A DNA stretch of 64,000 bases. Source: an uncultured SAR86 cluster bacterium. Lineage in GTDB: Bacteria; Pseudomonadota; Gammaproteobacteria; Magnimaribacterales; D2472. The stretch is from contig CACKEY010000001.1 of NCBI GenBank assembly GCA_902599315.1, positions 299,328 through 363,327 of the forward strand, read 5' to 3'. The notes beneath the pieces are model-generated. The model was given only the letters and a program-made list of their open reading frames with translations. It had not been told where the DNA came from and made no database searches. The position numbers and the translations under genes are program-made. This document shows positions 1 through 9,620 of the stretch, in pieces (the stretch's first letter is position 1; each line of letters opens with the position of its first letter).

Positions 1-1477
1 GGTTTTCAGACTCTTCGATTAAAGGGCATATCCAATATATTTTGCTGCCTTGTTTTGTTGCAGCTAGTATTCTTTCAATAAGCTTATCTTTTCCGCTTAA
101 AGGTAAACATGATGTTTGAATTGGCTTTCTACCTGGAGGCAGCTCATCGATTACAGACACATCCATGTTTGCATATACACTCATAGAAAGCGTTCTTGGA
201 ATGGGGGTTGCTGTTAATGTCAGCTGATGAGGCGCTGATGTTTCAGAGTCATTTTTTTTTCTTAAGGCTAGTCGCTGATTCACTCCAAACCTATGCTGCT
301 CATCGATAATAATGAGAGCAAGACTAGAATACTCGACACTTTTTTGAAATAAAGCATGGGTTCCAACTAGTAATTTGATCTTACTATCTTTGAGGTCCTC
401 TAAGATTTTCTTTCTTTGGCTTGAAGTAGTGCTGCCAGTAAGAAGAGCCACTTTTCCTGCTTGTTTATTAAAAAATGATTTCAAACTAAGAAAATGTTGT
501 TCTGCTAGCAGTGTGGTTGGGGCCATAAAAGCAACCTGAAATGATGAATCAAGGGCTAAGGCAGCAGCCAAAGCACCCACCACTGTTTTTCCTGATCCAA
601 CATCTCCTTGAACCAATCTCATCATGGGAACTTGCTGCGATAAATCCTTTTTAATTTCATTGACAACTCTTGCTTGGGCTCCAGTTAACTCAAATGGAAA
701 ATTCAATTTAACTTCTTTTGTCCATTCACCTTCTTCGGTTAGCGAAAATGCATGATGTCTTTTTTGCTTGCTTTTTAAGAAAGCCATACCAGCCTGAAAA
801 GCAATCATTTCCTCCTTCAATAGTCTCACTCTAGCTGGATGCGAACCTCCAGGAAGCATTTCTTCGATGTTTATGCCTGCATCAGGATTATGAATCGTTG
901 CTAGGGCATCAATAATTTTCATGTTTAAAGATGAGTCATATTTTTCTACATCGAGAAAGTCTTCAGCAAAATTTAGCTTTGAAATAGCAGCATTAATAAA
1001 TCCCCTTATTTTTTTTTGGCCTATGCCTTTTGGAACCCTATATACAGGAGTAAGTTTTTCATCTTTTAAAATATGATCACTCAATATTACTTCGTATTCT
1101 GGATGAATCATCTCTAATCCATATCTACTGAGGCTCACTTTCCCGTAACACAAAAGCTCAGTTCCAGCTTTGAGTTGTCTTGTTTGAGCAGGATGGAAAT
1201 AAAAAAAGCGAATATTAATATTAGAATATGAATCAGCAGCCTTAAGCACCATCATCTTTCGTGGTCTATAAATGGATTGAGCAGAAACAATCTTTACTTT
1301 AATTAATTTCTCATCTCCGGGTTGAAGGTCACTTATATTTGAAATCTTTGTTCTATCTTGATATCCAAATGGAAGATGAAAGCACAAATCTCTTAAGTTA
1401 AAAATTCCTATGAGATTTAGTTTTTCAACTATGGAGGGTCCGATACCTTTTAATTGTTTTAGTTCAATATTAGCCAC
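1..1477 (-). CDS. recG: ATP-dependent DNA helicase RecG (3' part cut by window edge)
   Basis: RecG remodels stalled replication forks and branch-migrates Holliday junctions. About 492 N-terminal residues are visible; the rest lies left of base 1, so the gene is partial only because of the window edge (E. coli RecG is about 693 residues). The start is a GTG at 1477, giving (M)ANIELKQLKGIGPSIVEKL, a helix-hairpin-helix-like beginning. Then come the wedge/OB region, the Walker A motif GDVGSGKT near residue 291, the Walker B DEQH box near residue 392 and the TATPIPRTL motif III near residue 415, all typical of RecG. It is divergent from the epimerase gene, whose start is only about 40 bases away, so both promoters must fit in that gap. 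Identification is secure from the motifs. Confidence 0.95.
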   Translation of the reverse strand, partial: MANIELKQLKGIGPSIVEKLNLIGIFNLRDLCFHLPFGYQDRTKISNISDLQPGDEKLIKVKIVSAQSIYRPRKMMVLKAADSYSNINIRFFYFHPAQTRQLKAGTELLCYGKVSLSRYGLEMIHPEYEVILSDHILKDEKLTPVYRVPKGIGQKKIRGFINAAISKLNFAEDFLDVEKYDSSLNMKIIDALATIHNPDAGINIEEMLPGGSHPARVRLLKEEMIAFQAGMAFLKSKQKRHHAFSLTEEGEWTKEVKLNFPFELTGAQARVVNEIKKDLSQQVPMMRLVQGDVGSGKTVVGALAAALALDSSFQVAFMAPTTLLAEQHFLSLKSFFNKQAGKVALLTGSTTSSQRKKILEDLKDSKIKLLVGTHALFQKSVEYSSLALIIIDEQHRFGVNQRLALRKKNDSETSAPHQLTLTATPIPRTLSMSVYANMDVSVIDELPPGRKPIQTSCLPLSGKDKLIERILAATKQGSKIYWICPLIEESEN

Positions 1478-1520
1478 TTACCGATAATACTTTTAATATA
1501 TGAACTTTAAAAACATATAT

Positions 1521-2300
1521 ATGAAAAAAGTTTTAATTATAGGCTATGGAGATATTGGTAGACGCTTAGCTTTAATGTGTCCACAGCATAAGTTTATAGG
1601 CGTTTCCAGAAGCATACCCCAGCAACAAGATAATGTTGAATTTATTCAATTAGATTGGATCAAAGACTCCATTCATAATCTTCCTAAAGAACAAATTTCA
1701 ACAGTGGTTTTAATATTTAAACCAACGTCATCAGATATCAGTGGATATCAAACAGGTTTTCTTGAGGCATCTCATAAAATCATTGATTTTTTAAATCACA
1801 ACATTATTTTTGAAAAATTAATTATTGTGAGTTCAACCAGAGTTTATGGCTTGAGCAATGGAAGAAACATAACTGAATCAGTCATGCCAGCACCTGATGA
1901 TGATCAAGGAAAAATAATCTTAGATTTTGAAAATTTTGTATTAAGTGAATCTAAAGTTGAGCCTTTAATACTTAGACCCTCAGGACTATATGATGAACAA
2001 AAACATTGGATGAAAAGCTATGTTGAGGCTTTTGATGGAAAAAAATATCCTCTTCGTTTTAATGAAGCAAATATGTTTAGCAGAGATAGCCTTGCTTTAA
2101 TTATGACAAACTACATTTCTAATCAAGAGTCAACAAAGATATATGGACCATTAATCTGCAGTGAGAAAGCTCAAAGATATAGTGAAATTTTTTTTCGCAT
2201 ATGTCCCGAATATTCCTTTGAAGATTTTTTTATTAGTTCAACTGCTATTGGTAAATCATTCGATTCACAAAAGTTATTAGACAGTGGTTTAATGGGATAA
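1521..2300 (+). CDS. NAD(P)-binding epimerase-like protein, YeeZ type (atypical SDR)
   Basis: This 259-residue protein opens with MKKVLIIGYGDIGRRLA, a GxGxxG Rossmann nucleotide-binding loop at residues 8-13. Further in it has a SSTRVYG segment typical of extended or atypical short-chain dehydrogenases of the sugar epimerase superfamily. The overall layout resembles E. coli YeeZ; the substrate is not known. An in-frame ATG lies 21 bases upstream at 1500, but it would add seven residues before the beta strand that normally starts this fold, so I prefer 1521. It is divergent from recG and lies 25 bases upstream of yicC, so it may be the first gene of the yicC-gmk-rpoZ-spoT transcript. Family assignment is good; role is open. 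Confidence 0.75.
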   Translation: MKKVLIIGYGDIGRRLALMCPQHKFIGVSRSIPQQQDNVEFIQLDWIKDSIHNLPKEQISTVVLIFKPTSSDISGYQTGFLEASHKIIDFLNHNIIFEKLIIVSSTRVYGLSNGRNITESVMPAPDDDQGKIILDFENFVLSESKVEPLILRPSGLYDEQKHWMKSYVEAFDGKKYPLRFNEANMFSRDSLALIMTNYISNQESTKIYGPLICSEKAQRYSEIFFRICPEYSFEDFFISSTAIGKSFDSQKLLDSGLMG

Positions 2301-2325
2301 TTATTAAGACTTATTTAGGAGTTAT

Positions 2326-3177
2326 ATGTTTTTCAGCATGACAGGATACGGATCTGGGCAAGCCACATCAAAAAAGATGGAAGTTTTATGTGAAATTAAG
2401 TCTGTTAATAACAGATTTATAGATATTTCTTTTAAAGGTTACAGCCCTCCCAATGATCTAGAAGAGTATATAAAAAATCAAATAAAGAAAAAATTCTTAA
2501 GAGGGTCATTTGAAGTCAAAATTTTTGATAATTTCCAATCAGATCATTCTTACGAGCTGAATGAAGAAAGCATTAGAAACCTGAAGAAATCATTGAAATC
2601 CAGCAAAGATTTTAAACATATCAATCTAAAATTAAGTGACCTTAAGGATATTCCTGGCTTATTAGTAGTTAAGACTTCAAAAAAAGATATTGCTATGTTG
2701 GGAAAGAAGGCATTAAACATCGCAATAAAGAAATTAGTTGAATCGAGGGCTAGAGAGGGCCAAAAGATAGAAAAAATCATATTAGCAAAGACGCTTTTTT
2801 TAAAAAATGCACATCACAAATTATTTAAATCAGCGCCCTCGTTATTGAGACATAGGGAAAAAGCTATTAGGAATAAGTTTATTCAAAAAAAGATTGATAT
2901 CAGCAAGGATGAGATCGCAAATGAAGTTTCTAATTTAGCTATTAAGCATGATATAGCTGAAGAGCTTGAAAGAATTAGCTTTCATATTGAATCTTTAAAT
3001 AAATTATTTAAGCTTAAAAATGCTCATGGAAAAAAAATGGACTTTATCCTTCAGGAGCTGTTCAGGGAAGTGAATACACTTTCTGTAAAGATTGAAAAAT
3101 CAGATTTAAAAGATTTAGCTCTTACAATGAAATTGAAAGTTGAGGAATTGCGTGAACAAGCGCTCAATTTAGAATAA
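2326..3177 (+). CDS. yicC: YicC family endoribonuclease
   Basis: The protein is 283 residues, close to the 287 of E. coli YicC. It starts with the family signature MxxSMTGYG and ends with the conserved block FILQELFREVNTLSVK followed by a helical DUF1732 tail. YicC proteins are hexameric RNA endonucleases linked to small-RNA decay. A short SD-like GGAG lies about 6 bases before the ATG. The stop overlaps the gmk start in a TAATG junction, indicating translational coupling. Adjacency of yicC to gmk-rpoZ-spoT is a recurrent gammaproteobacterial order. Confidence 0.93.
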   Translation: MFFSMTGYGSGQATSKKMEVLCEIKSVNNRFIDISFKGYSPPNDLEEYIKNQIKKKFLRGSFEVKIFDNFQSDHSYELNEESIRNLKKSLKSSKDFKHINLKLSDLKDIPGLLVVKTSKKDIAMLGKKALNIAIKKLVESRAREGQKIEKIILAKTLFLKNAHHKLFKSAPSLLRHREKAIRNKFIQKKIDISKDEIANEVSNLAIKHDIAEELERISFHIESLNKLFKLKNAHGKKMDFILQELFREVNTLSVKIEKSDLKDLALTMKLKVEELREQALNLE

Positions 3178-3806
3178 TGAAAGATGCTAAACTTTTTTTA
3201 GTTTCTGCTCCATCTGGTGCAGGCAAGTCTTCTTTAATAGATGCCGCTTTAGTCAAAGCAAATAAATCTAATTTACCCTTAGAGTTATCCATTTCTTATA
3301 CAACAAGAACACCCAGAAAAGGAGAATCTAATGCCAATGAGTATTTTTTCATATCAAATGAAGACTTTTTAGGTAAAAAAGACTCTAATTTTTTTCTTGA
3401 GTGTGCTGAAGTTCACGGCAATTTATATGGTACTTCTGTTGATTTTGTAGAATCAAAACTGTCTTTGGGAGTAAATTTAATACTTGAAATTGATGTGCAG
3501 GGATTTCGACAAATTGATGATTTATCAATAAATTATGAGTCTATTTTTATCCTCCCTCCCTCGATGCATTCCTTAGAAGAACGAATAAGAAATAGGGGAG
3601 ATGAAGATCTCAAGGCAATTGAGCTTAGATTAAAAAATGCAAAAGATGAATTGATGCGTGCTAGTGAATATAAACATATTATTGTGAATGATTCTTTTGA
3701 TAAGGCGGCTGATGAATTATTTAATATTATTTCTCAAAACGAGTCCCTAAATCAATCAAATGAAGAAGAAGTACAACAGTTTTTAGCTCAGCTATTGTCT
3801 TATTAG
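3177..3806 (+). CDS. gmk: Guanylate kinase
   Basis: Phosphorylates GMP to GDP with ATP in guanine nucleotide synthesis. The P-loop SAPSGAGKSSL is at residues 10-20, followed by the GMP-binding segment SYTTRTPRKGE and the conserved LILEIDVQG strand. At 209 residues it matches the family length (E. coli 207). It overlaps yicC by one base. Placement next to rpoZ and spoT is meaningful because the product feeds the pppGpp pool and ppGpp in turn inhibits Gmk in many bacteria; that regulatory point is family knowledge, not visible here. Confidence 0.97.
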   Translation: MKDAKLFLVSAPSGAGKSSLIDAALVKANKSNLPLELSISYTTRTPRKGESNANEYFFISNEDFLGKKDSNFFLECAEVHGNLYGTSVDFVESKLSLGVNLILEIDVQGFRQIDDLSINYESIFILPPSMHSLEERIRNRGDEDLKAIELRLKNAKDELMRASEYKHIIVNDSFDKAADELFNIISQNESLNQSNEEEVQQFLAQLLSY

Positions 3807-3844
3807 GTAAATAAACACTAAAATACGCGCTCGAGGAAAAAATT

Positions 3845-4117
3845 ATGGCAAGAATTACAGTAGAAGGTTGCTTAGATAAGGTTCATAGTAGATTTGAATT
3901 AATATTGCTGGCCTCTGGAAGAGCAAGACAGCTTTCAAAAACAAGCAGAGAGCCCATGGTTGAGTGGGAGGACGATAAACCAACCATTGTTGCTTTGAGG
4001 GAGATTGAGGAGGGCTTAATAACAAGAGAAATTCTTGACAAGACCCTTGAAGAAGACCTTTTATTGGATGAATTCTCTATCGAAAGAGATCAGCCAAAAG
4101 ACGATGTTATAGGCTAA
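3845..4117 (+). CDS. rpoZ: RNA polymerase omega subunit
   Basis: A 90-residue protein beginning [19 protein letters not shown], a near-perfect match to the omega family start, followed by the [11 protein letters not shown] helix. Omega helps assemble beta-prime into the polymerase and forms part of ppGpp site 1. A GAGG SD lies about 10 bases before the ATG. It sits between gmk and spoT as in E. coli. The acidic C-terminal tail ([13 protein letters not shown]) is normal for the family. Confidence 0.97.
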   Translation: MARITVEGCLDKVHSRFELILLASGRARQLSKTSREPMVEWEDDKPTIVALREIEEGLITREILDKTLEEDLLLDEFSIERDQPKDDVIG

Positions 4118-4138
4118 TGAAAATCCAGGAGTTACTAA

Positions 4139-6361
4139 TTGAGTGAACGGGCCCTTCCCAGTCAAGTACTCTTAGACTTCTCAAACAGAAAACTTCTTTC
4201 ACCAGTTCCAAGAAAGCTATTTAAATCAGCAAAATTATATTTTACTAACAGGGAATTAGATCTTCTTAAAACTGCATACAATGTTGCCTTTCAGGCTCAC
4301 AAAGAACAAACAAGAAAAGATGGCTCAGCATATATAACTCATCCTGTTGCAGTAGCATCAATTTTAATAGAACTTAATCTAGATATTGAAACAGTTTGCG
4401 CAGGGCTTATGCATGACGTCCTTGAGGATAGCTTTATTCAAAAACCTTATCTAGAAAAACTTTTTGGTAAAGACATTGTTGCAATTGTTGATGGAGTAAG
4501 CAACTTAAATAAACTTGATTTTGAGAGTATAGAGGATCGTAATGCGAATAATTTACAAAAAATGGCTTTAGCAATGTCAAAAGATATAAGAGTGATTATT
4601 GTAAAGTTATGTGATCGGTTGCATAACATGCGTACCATCGAGTTTTTGCCAAGAGAAAAGCAAATTACTAAATCTAGAGAAACTTTAGACTTATATGGAC
4701 CAATTGCAATTAGAATTGGCATGCAAAATATTCGCGTGGAGCTTGAAGATTTAGCTTTTCAATGCATGCATCCTATGCGAGCCAGAATGCTTAATTCTGC
4801 AATTAAAGAAGCCGTGGGGGGTAGGCAGAAAATTATCTCTAAGCTCAGAAAGCAGTTTAAGTATTATTTGAAAAATAATGAGATTTCAGCGATCGTTCAG
4901 GGCAGGCAAAAATCTCTTTATAGTATCTATAGGAAGATAAAAATTAAGAAAAAGCCATTTTCTGAAATATTAGATGTCTACGCATTTAGGGTCATTGTTG
5001 ATTCGGTTGACGATGCTTATAGGGCATTAGGAGTTATTCATAATTTGCATAAGCCCATTGGTAAAAAGTTTAAAGATTATATTGCTATTCCAAAGTCAAA
5101 TGGCTACCAAGCCATTCATACTGCACTTATTGCTTTAGATGGAGTGCCAATTGAAGTTCAAATACAAACCAAGAGCATGGAAATAATAGCTGAGAATGGA
5201 ATTTCTGCTCACTGGTCATATAAGACAAAAGACAATGTTAAGTCTGATGCAATTGGGGCAAGAAAATGGATTGAAAGCTTTAGTGACCTAGATGAAGCAA
5301 CTATTAATTCTCATGAATTTGTTGAAGCAATTAAAACGGATTTAATCTATGACGAAGTATATGTTTTTACTCCCAAGGGAAAGATAGTGAATCTAAAATC
5401 TGGCTCGACTCCAATTGATTTTGCATATGAGCTGCACACAGAGCTTGGTAATAAAGCAGTTGCATGTCGAGTTAATAGAAAGTATGCACCACTTAATATA
5501 AGCCTTGAAAATGGTCAATCAATTGAAATTATTACTTCGGATAGCCAAGAGATTAGTCCAGACTGGTTAAACTTTGTAGTAACAAGCAAGGCTAGGTCAT
5601 CCATTAGGCTTGCACTAAGAAACCAAAAGATTTCAAAATCAAGAAAAGCTGGCAAATTAATGTTAGAAAATGAATTGAGAAGAGGTGGAGTGACTTTAGA
5701 TCAATATCGCGGAAGTAAAATGTCCAGGATCTTAGAAATGATAGGAGTTAAATCTTTAAATGAGCTTTTAATTGACTTGGGTTCTGGAAAAAAGACAGGA
5801 GCGTTAATTGCAGAGAGATTTTTTTCAGGGCTAAGAATTAAAAAAAATAAAAAACCAAAATTCAAATCAATGGTTTTATCCGATCATCAAATTGAAGGAG
5901 TTCCTGTTACATATGCAAAGTGCTGTATGCCGGTCCATGGCGATCCAATCACAGCTCATTCAGATACAGATAGGGGGATTGTGATTCATCACTCAAGATG
6001 TAGACAAGTTAGCATATCAAGAAGCGATAAATTATCACCAAGATACTTTCCTGCAATGTGGGGCAGTGACAGTAAAGAGCTGCATTACAAAGGTCATGTA
6101 AAAATTCATGCAGAAGACAGGCCGGGAATATTGGCAGACATTGCATCTATTGTTACAAAATCTAATCTTAATATAGTAAACATTCACAGCAGAGATATTG
6201 ATTCTATGATTATTGAATTTGTCATGGAGGTGGAAGTTCTGAATACCGATTCAATTAATCGACTAATGATAAAATTACGCTCTTTAAGATATGTAACAAG
6301 TTGCACAAGAATAGTTAACGATAAAAGATCAAAAAATGAAAAAACAAATTTTTACAAATAA
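4139..6361 (+). CDS. spoT: Bifunctional (p)ppGpp synthase/hydrolase SpoT
   Basis: A long RelA/SpoT homologue of 740 residues that controls the stringent response. The HD hydrolase domain is intact: H54, H68 and the H92-D93 pair in AGLMHDVLEDS. The synthetase domain includes the KKFKDYIAIPKSNGYQAIHT stretch near residue 310, corresponding to the RxKD-type substrate loop of bifunctional enzymes but with lysine in the first position. A TGS domain starts near residue 405 (EVYVFTPKGKIVNLKSG) and an ACT domain occupies roughly residues 665-740. The start is TTG at 4139, supported by a CAGGAG SD about 7 bases upstream and by the family N-terminus. It is the only RSH gene in the window; ridA begins inside its last 26 bases. 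Confidence 0.95.
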   Translation: MSERALPSQVLLDFSNRKLLSPVPRKLFKSAKLYFTNRELDLLKTAYNVAFQAHKEQTRKDGSAYITHPVAVASILIELNLDIETVCAGLMHDVLEDSFIQKPYLEKLFGKDIVAIVDGVSNLNKLDFESIEDRNANNLQKMALAMSKDIRVIIVKLCDRLHNMRTIEFLPREKQITKSRETLDLYGPIAIRIGMQNIRVELEDLAFQCMHPMRARMLNSAIKEAVGGRQKIISKLRKQFKYYLKNNEISAIVQGRQKSLYSIYRKIKIKKKPFSEILDVYAFRVIVDSVDDAYRALGVIHNLHKPIGKKFKDYIAIPKSNGYQAIHTALIALDGVPIEVQIQTKSMEIIAENGISAHWSYKTKDNVKSDAIGARKWIESFSDLDEATINSHEFVEAIKTDLIYDEVYVFTPKGKIVNLKSGSTPIDFAYELHTELGNKAVACRVNRKYAPLNISLENGQSIEIITSDSQEISPDWLNFVVTSKARSSIRLALRNQKISKSRKAGKLMLENELRRGGVTLDQYRGSKMSRILEMIGVKSLNELLIDLGSGKKTGALIAERFFSGLRIKKNKKPKFKSMVLSDHQIEGVPVTYAKCCMPVHGDPITAHSDTDRGIVIHHSRCRQVSISRSDKLSPRYFPAMWGSDSKELHYKGHVKIHAEDRPGILADIASIVTKSNLNIVNIHSRDIDSMIIEFVMEVEVLNTDSINRLMIKLRSLRYVTSCTRIVNDKRSKNEKTNFYK

Positions 6362-6719
6362 AGCACCTGCGGCTATTGGCCCATATTCACAGGCAATTCA
6401 ATGGGGAGATGTGGTTTTTATCTCTGGACAAATACCACTGATAGCCAGCTCAGGAGAGCTTAATAACGAAACTTTTTACGATCAAGCCTCTCAGGTGATA
6501 GATAATCTTGAGGCAATTTGCATAGAGGCTGGCGGTCGACTTGATAATATTCTTAAGCTGACAATTTTCCTAACTGATCTTAAAAAATTTGATGAAGTTA
6601 ATGAGATCATGAGTAAAAGGTTCTCTAAGCCTTTCCCGGCAAGAGCAACCATAGAAGTCTCCAAACTTCCTAAAGGAGTTGATATTGAAATTGATGCTAT
6701 TTTATCTATTGAAGTTTAA
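6336..6719 (+). CDS. ridA: RidA family enamine/imine deaminase
   Basis: This 127-residue protein hydrolyses reactive 2-aminoacrylate-type enamines released by PLP enzymes. The family start APAAIGPYSQAI is present, as are the catalytic arginine R103 in PARATIEV and the acidic partner E118, at spacing equal to R105/E120 of the E. coli protein. It overlaps spoT by 26 bases and joins pyrB through a TAATG junction, so it is very probably co-transcribed with both. The spoT-ridA order is common in gammaproteobacteria. Confidence 0.95.
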   Translation: MKKQIFTNKAPAAIGPYSQAIQWGDVVFISGQIPLIASSGELNNETFYDQASQVIDNLEAICIEAGGRLDNILKLTIFLTDLKKFDEVNEIMSKRFSKPFPARATIEVSKLPKGVDIEIDAILSIEV

Positions 6720-7633
6720 TGTCTAAGAACTTAATCAACTTTTCAGATCTAACCAAGAAAGATATTTTTGATTTAATTGAACTAGCAAATAATTTTAAGT
6801 CCGAGGACTCATTAGACTATCGGAGTGAAAATCTATTTCCTGATAAAAAGATTGTTTCGATCTTCTGCGAACCAAGCACTAGAACAAAATTATCTTTTGA
6901 AATAGCAGCCCACAATTTAGGAGCAAAGTTTATTGATTTTGATTTATCTAATTCATCAATGAATAAAGGAGAGACGCTTGAAGATACCATGAATGCTGTA
7001 GAGATGATGGGAGTAGATTTATGTATTCTGCGTCACACTGAGTCAGTCATCCATGACTTTGTGAAAGATTTTTCTAACATGCAATTTATTAACGCCGGAG
7101 AAGGCTCTATTTCTCATCCAACACAAACATTAATTGATCTTATGACCATAAATGAATCAAAAGCAAAATTCCAGGATCTCAATATTACGATTGTTGGCGA
7201 TCTTGATCACTCTAGAGTTGTGAATTCTTTTATCGAGGCGATTAAAATTGTGGGATATAAAAGTTTAACTTTTTGCGGCCATCCTGATCTATGTAAAAAT
7301 TTTATAGATACCTCAATTGGTAATTTTGAAGCTGAATTAGATGCCGCATTACAAAATGCAGATGTTGTGATGGGGCTTAGAATTCAAAATGAGAGACTGT
7401 CTGAAAAACTAACTATCGGAGCTAAAGATTATATTGAGAGGTATCAAATTAATGTTGATTCACTTCAAGTAGCAGATCCAGCAATGATTTTATTACACCC
7501 AGGACCTGTAAACTTCGGTATTGAATTGAGTAAAGAGGCAAGTGAGCTAGAAAACTGTAAGATTCGAGATCAAATTTTTAATGGTGTAGGGATGAGAATG
7601 GCAGTTTTAACTAGGCTTTTCTCTCAAGCATAA
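6719..7633 (+). CDS. pyrB: Aspartate carbamoyltransferase catalytic subunit
   Basis: Condenses carbamoyl phosphate with aspartate, the committed step of pyrimidine synthesis. The carbamoyl-phosphate motif STRT is at residues 53-56 (EPSTRTKLSFE) and the C-terminal HPGPVNFGIEL block is typical of PyrB rather than ArgF. Length is 304 residues, like other bacterial catalytic chains. No pyrI and no pyrC-like inactive partner follows. The 3' end overlaps the convergent ribE gene by 23 bases. The start overlaps the ridA stop by one base. Confidence 0.95.
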   Translation: MSKNLINFSDLTKKDIFDLIELANNFKSEDSLDYRSENLFPDKKIVSIFCEPSTRTKLSFEIAAHNLGAKFIDFDLSNSSMNKGETLEDTMNAVEMMGVDLCILRHTESVIHDFVKDFSNMQFINAGEGSISHPTQTLIDLMTINESKAKFQDLNITIVGDLDHSRVVNSFIEAIKIVGYKSLTFCGHPDLCKNFIDTSIGNFEAELDAALQNADVVMGLRIQNERLSEKLTIGAKDYIERYQINVDSLQVADPAMILLHPGPVNFGIELSKEASELENCKIRDQIFNGVGMRMAVLTRLFSQA

Positions 7634-8222
7634 CTCTCTTTACGGTCTCAACAGTATTTATTGTTGTTTGTTCAACTTCAATATTGATAAGGTCTCCTTT
7701 TTTGATCTCTTTAAAATTAGTTATTGAGACAGTTTCAGGGATGAGATGTATATAAAATGAAGACTTAAGTACTTTTCCTATGGTCAGACTACATCCATTT
7801 AAAGCTACGTAACCCTTGTAAAAAAAATATTCCCTTAATTGTGAAGGAATTTTTATCAGCAAGTCTTTCGTTTCTTTTCTATTAATTACTTTCAAGACTT
7901 CTCCTGTTCCATGGATGTGACCAGAGACAAGATGCCCGCCTATTTCAGTATTAGCTGTCATAGAGCGCTCCAAATTAAGCTTAGATAATCTGCTTATATT
8001 CTTTAAATTTGTTTTCTTGAGAGTCTCTTCAATTACATCAAATTCTAAAAGATCTGTTCTACCTTTTTTTACTGTTAGACAGACTCCATTAACAGATACG
8101 CTTGCTCCTTTGGATAAATTTTTAGCAAAGCCTTTTGGTGCCTGAATAATCAAGGAGATGTAATCCTCACATTTGACTATTTTTTTAAGATTACCCTTGC
8201 CGCTAACAATTCCAGTAAACAT
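7611..8222 (-). CDS. ribE: Riboflavin synthase alpha chain
   Basis: Dismutates two 6,7-dimethyl-8-ribityllumazine molecules to riboflavin. The 203-residue protein has the hallmark MFTGIVSG N-terminus and two tandem lumazine-binding barrels (about residues 1-97 and 98-195): SVNGVCLTV in the first and ALNGCSLTIG in the second, with MTANTEIGGHLVSGHIHGTG between them. It is the last gene of a leftward rph-pyrE-ribE set, starting one base from the pyrE stop. No FMN riboswitch is seen upstream, as expected for an internal gene. Also called ribC in some nomenclatures. Confidence 0.95.
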   Translation of the reverse strand: MFTGIVSGKGNLKKIVKCEDYISLIIQAPKGFAKNLSKGASVSVNGVCLTVKKGRTDLLEFDVIEETLKKTNLKNISRLSKLNLERSMTANTEIGGHLVSGHIHGTGEVLKVINRKETKDLLIKIPSQLREYFFYKGYVALNGCSLTIGKVLKSSFYIHLIPETVSITNFKEIKKGDLINIEVEQTTINTVETVKRVMLERKA

Positions 8223-8869
8223 TATGCACCCCAGCTCTTTCTATATTCTTCAAGTTCTAATATATAGGTATTAAAGTTTTGATTATTTTGCGAGTATTCT
8301 ATTAGCGCATCTAAATTTATGATGGATGAGACCTGAATACCAAAATCTTTTTCAAGCTCTGATTTTGCAGATAGATCACTTTCCCCTTTTTCTTGTCTAT
8401 CTAGACCAACAAGAAAGATTTGAGGAGTTGCATTAAAATTGTCTAAAATTTTTATAGACTCTCTTGCAGCAGTTCCAGCAGATAAGACATCATCGATAAT
8501 CAATACATTTCCAGTTGGATCAGGCCCAATAATATTGCCACCCTCTCCATGATCCTTGATTTCTTTTCTATTGAAGGAAAGAGAGCATGGGGTTCCTCCC
8601 TGACTCAATACCGTTGCAACAATTGACCCCAAAAAAATTCCCTTGTATGCAGGGCCATAAAGGCAGTCAAATTCCAGATTAATATCTTTTATTGCCTCTA
8701 TATAACATTTAGCAAGTTCATAAAGATTGCAGCCATTAAGCATTTTTGCAGCATTGAAAAAATACGGACTGACTCTTCCAGATTTAAGTGTAAATTTTCC
8801 AAACTCTAATGCATTTGATTGAAGAGCTAATTCAATAAATATTTTCTGATGCTCTTTTAGGCCAGACAT
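8222..8869 (-). CDS. pyrE: Orotate phosphoribosyltransferase
   Basis: Transfers ribose-5-phosphate from PRPP to orotate to form OMP. The 215-residue protein has the PRPP-binding motif [13 protein letters not shown] at residues 122-134 and the [12 protein letters not shown] segment conserved in PyrE. It overlaps the rph end by 13 bases and abuts ribE, so the three genes form one leftward unit. Rph next to pyrE is a long-conserved arrangement in proteobacteria. Confidence 0.96.
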   Translation of the reverse strand: MSGLKEHQKIFIELALQSNALEFGKFTLKSGRVSPYFFNAAKMLNGCNLYELAKCYIEAIKDINLEFDCLYGPAYKGIFLGSIVATVLSQGGTPCSLSFNRKEIKDHGEGGNIIGPDPTGNVLIIDDVLSAGTAARESIKILDNFNATPQIFLVGLDRQEKGESDLSAKSELEKDFGIQVSSIINLDALIEYSQNNQNFNTYILELEEYRKSWGA

Positions 8870-9561
8870 GATTTTTGGAGGGCTATTATATTTGAAATGC
8901 CATCTGAGGCGGATTCAATCATTTCGTCAAGTTGTTCCTTGGTAAAAGGATATTTTTCGGCTGTACCTTGAATTTCTATGATGCCACCACTTTCGGTCAT
9001 AACAACATTTAAATCTGTCTCTGCAGAGCTATCCTCATCATAATCTAAATCCAAAAGAGGAGAGCCATCTTTTAATCCAATAGAAATTGCTGCAACATGC
9101 TCTTTGATTGCCCTTTGATCATCATGTGAGTTTTTGATGGCAGCAAATAATGCAACGCAAGCACCAGATATGGACGCAGTTCTTGTTCCTCCATCTGCCT
9201 GTATTACATCGCAATCTATATTAATTGTTTTTTCTTTTAAATATTTTAAATCAACAGCCTGCCTTAATGATCTGCCTATTAGTCTTTGAATTTCCATTGT
9301 TCTGCCACTTTGTTTTCCTCTAGCAGCCTCTCGATTCATTCTTTCATGAGTCGAGCGTGGCAGCATGCCATACTCTGCAGTGATCCAGCCCTCATTAGAT
9401 CCTCGCATCCATCTAGGAACATGGTTCTCAATACTTGCGGTACAGATAACATGTGTATCTCCAAATTTTATTAGGGCAGATCCTTCAGCATGTTTATTAA
9501 CTCCAACCTTAATTTCTAGAGGCCTCATTTCAACATTTGACCTATTATTTTTTCTTGTCAT
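8857..9561 (-). CDS. rph: Ribonuclease PH
   Basis: Phosphorolytic 3'-5' exoribonuclease that trims tRNA 3' ends. The 234-residue sequence carries the family blocks [43 protein letters not shown] and [14 protein letters not shown], which are diagnostic. The initiating ATG at 9561 faces the amidohydrolase gene across 59 bases. First gene of the rph-pyrE-ribE unit. No frameshift of the kind found in some E. coli K-12 rph alleles is present. Confidence 0.97.
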   Translation of the reverse strand: MTRKNNRSNVEMRPLEIKVGVNKHAEGSALIKFGDTHVICTASIENHVPRWMRGSNEGWITAEYGMLPRSTHERMNREAARGKQSGRTMEIQRLIGRSLRQAVDLKYLKEKTINIDCDVIQADGGTRTASISGACVALFAAIKNSHDDQRAIKEHVAAISIGLKDGSPLLDLDYDEDSSAETDLNVVMTESGGIIEIQGTAEKYPFTKEQLDEMIESASDGISNIIALQKSCLA

Positions 9562-9589
9562 TTAAATATTATATCTCTATAAATGGTCC

Positions 9590-9595
9590 TATAAT
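9590..9595 (+). promoter_or_regulatory. Candidate -10 element upstream of the lipoprotein amidohydrolase
   Basis: A perfect TATAAT lies 26 bases before the amidohydrolase ATG, followed by an AGAGG ribosome-binding site. No good -35 hexamer is found at 16-18 bases upstream, so this is a weakly supported promoter call. It is the only plausible rightward promoter in the short divergent gap with rph. Confidence 0.4.
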
Positions 9596-9620
9596 CTTTT
9601 TATGAAGAGGAAAATCTACT

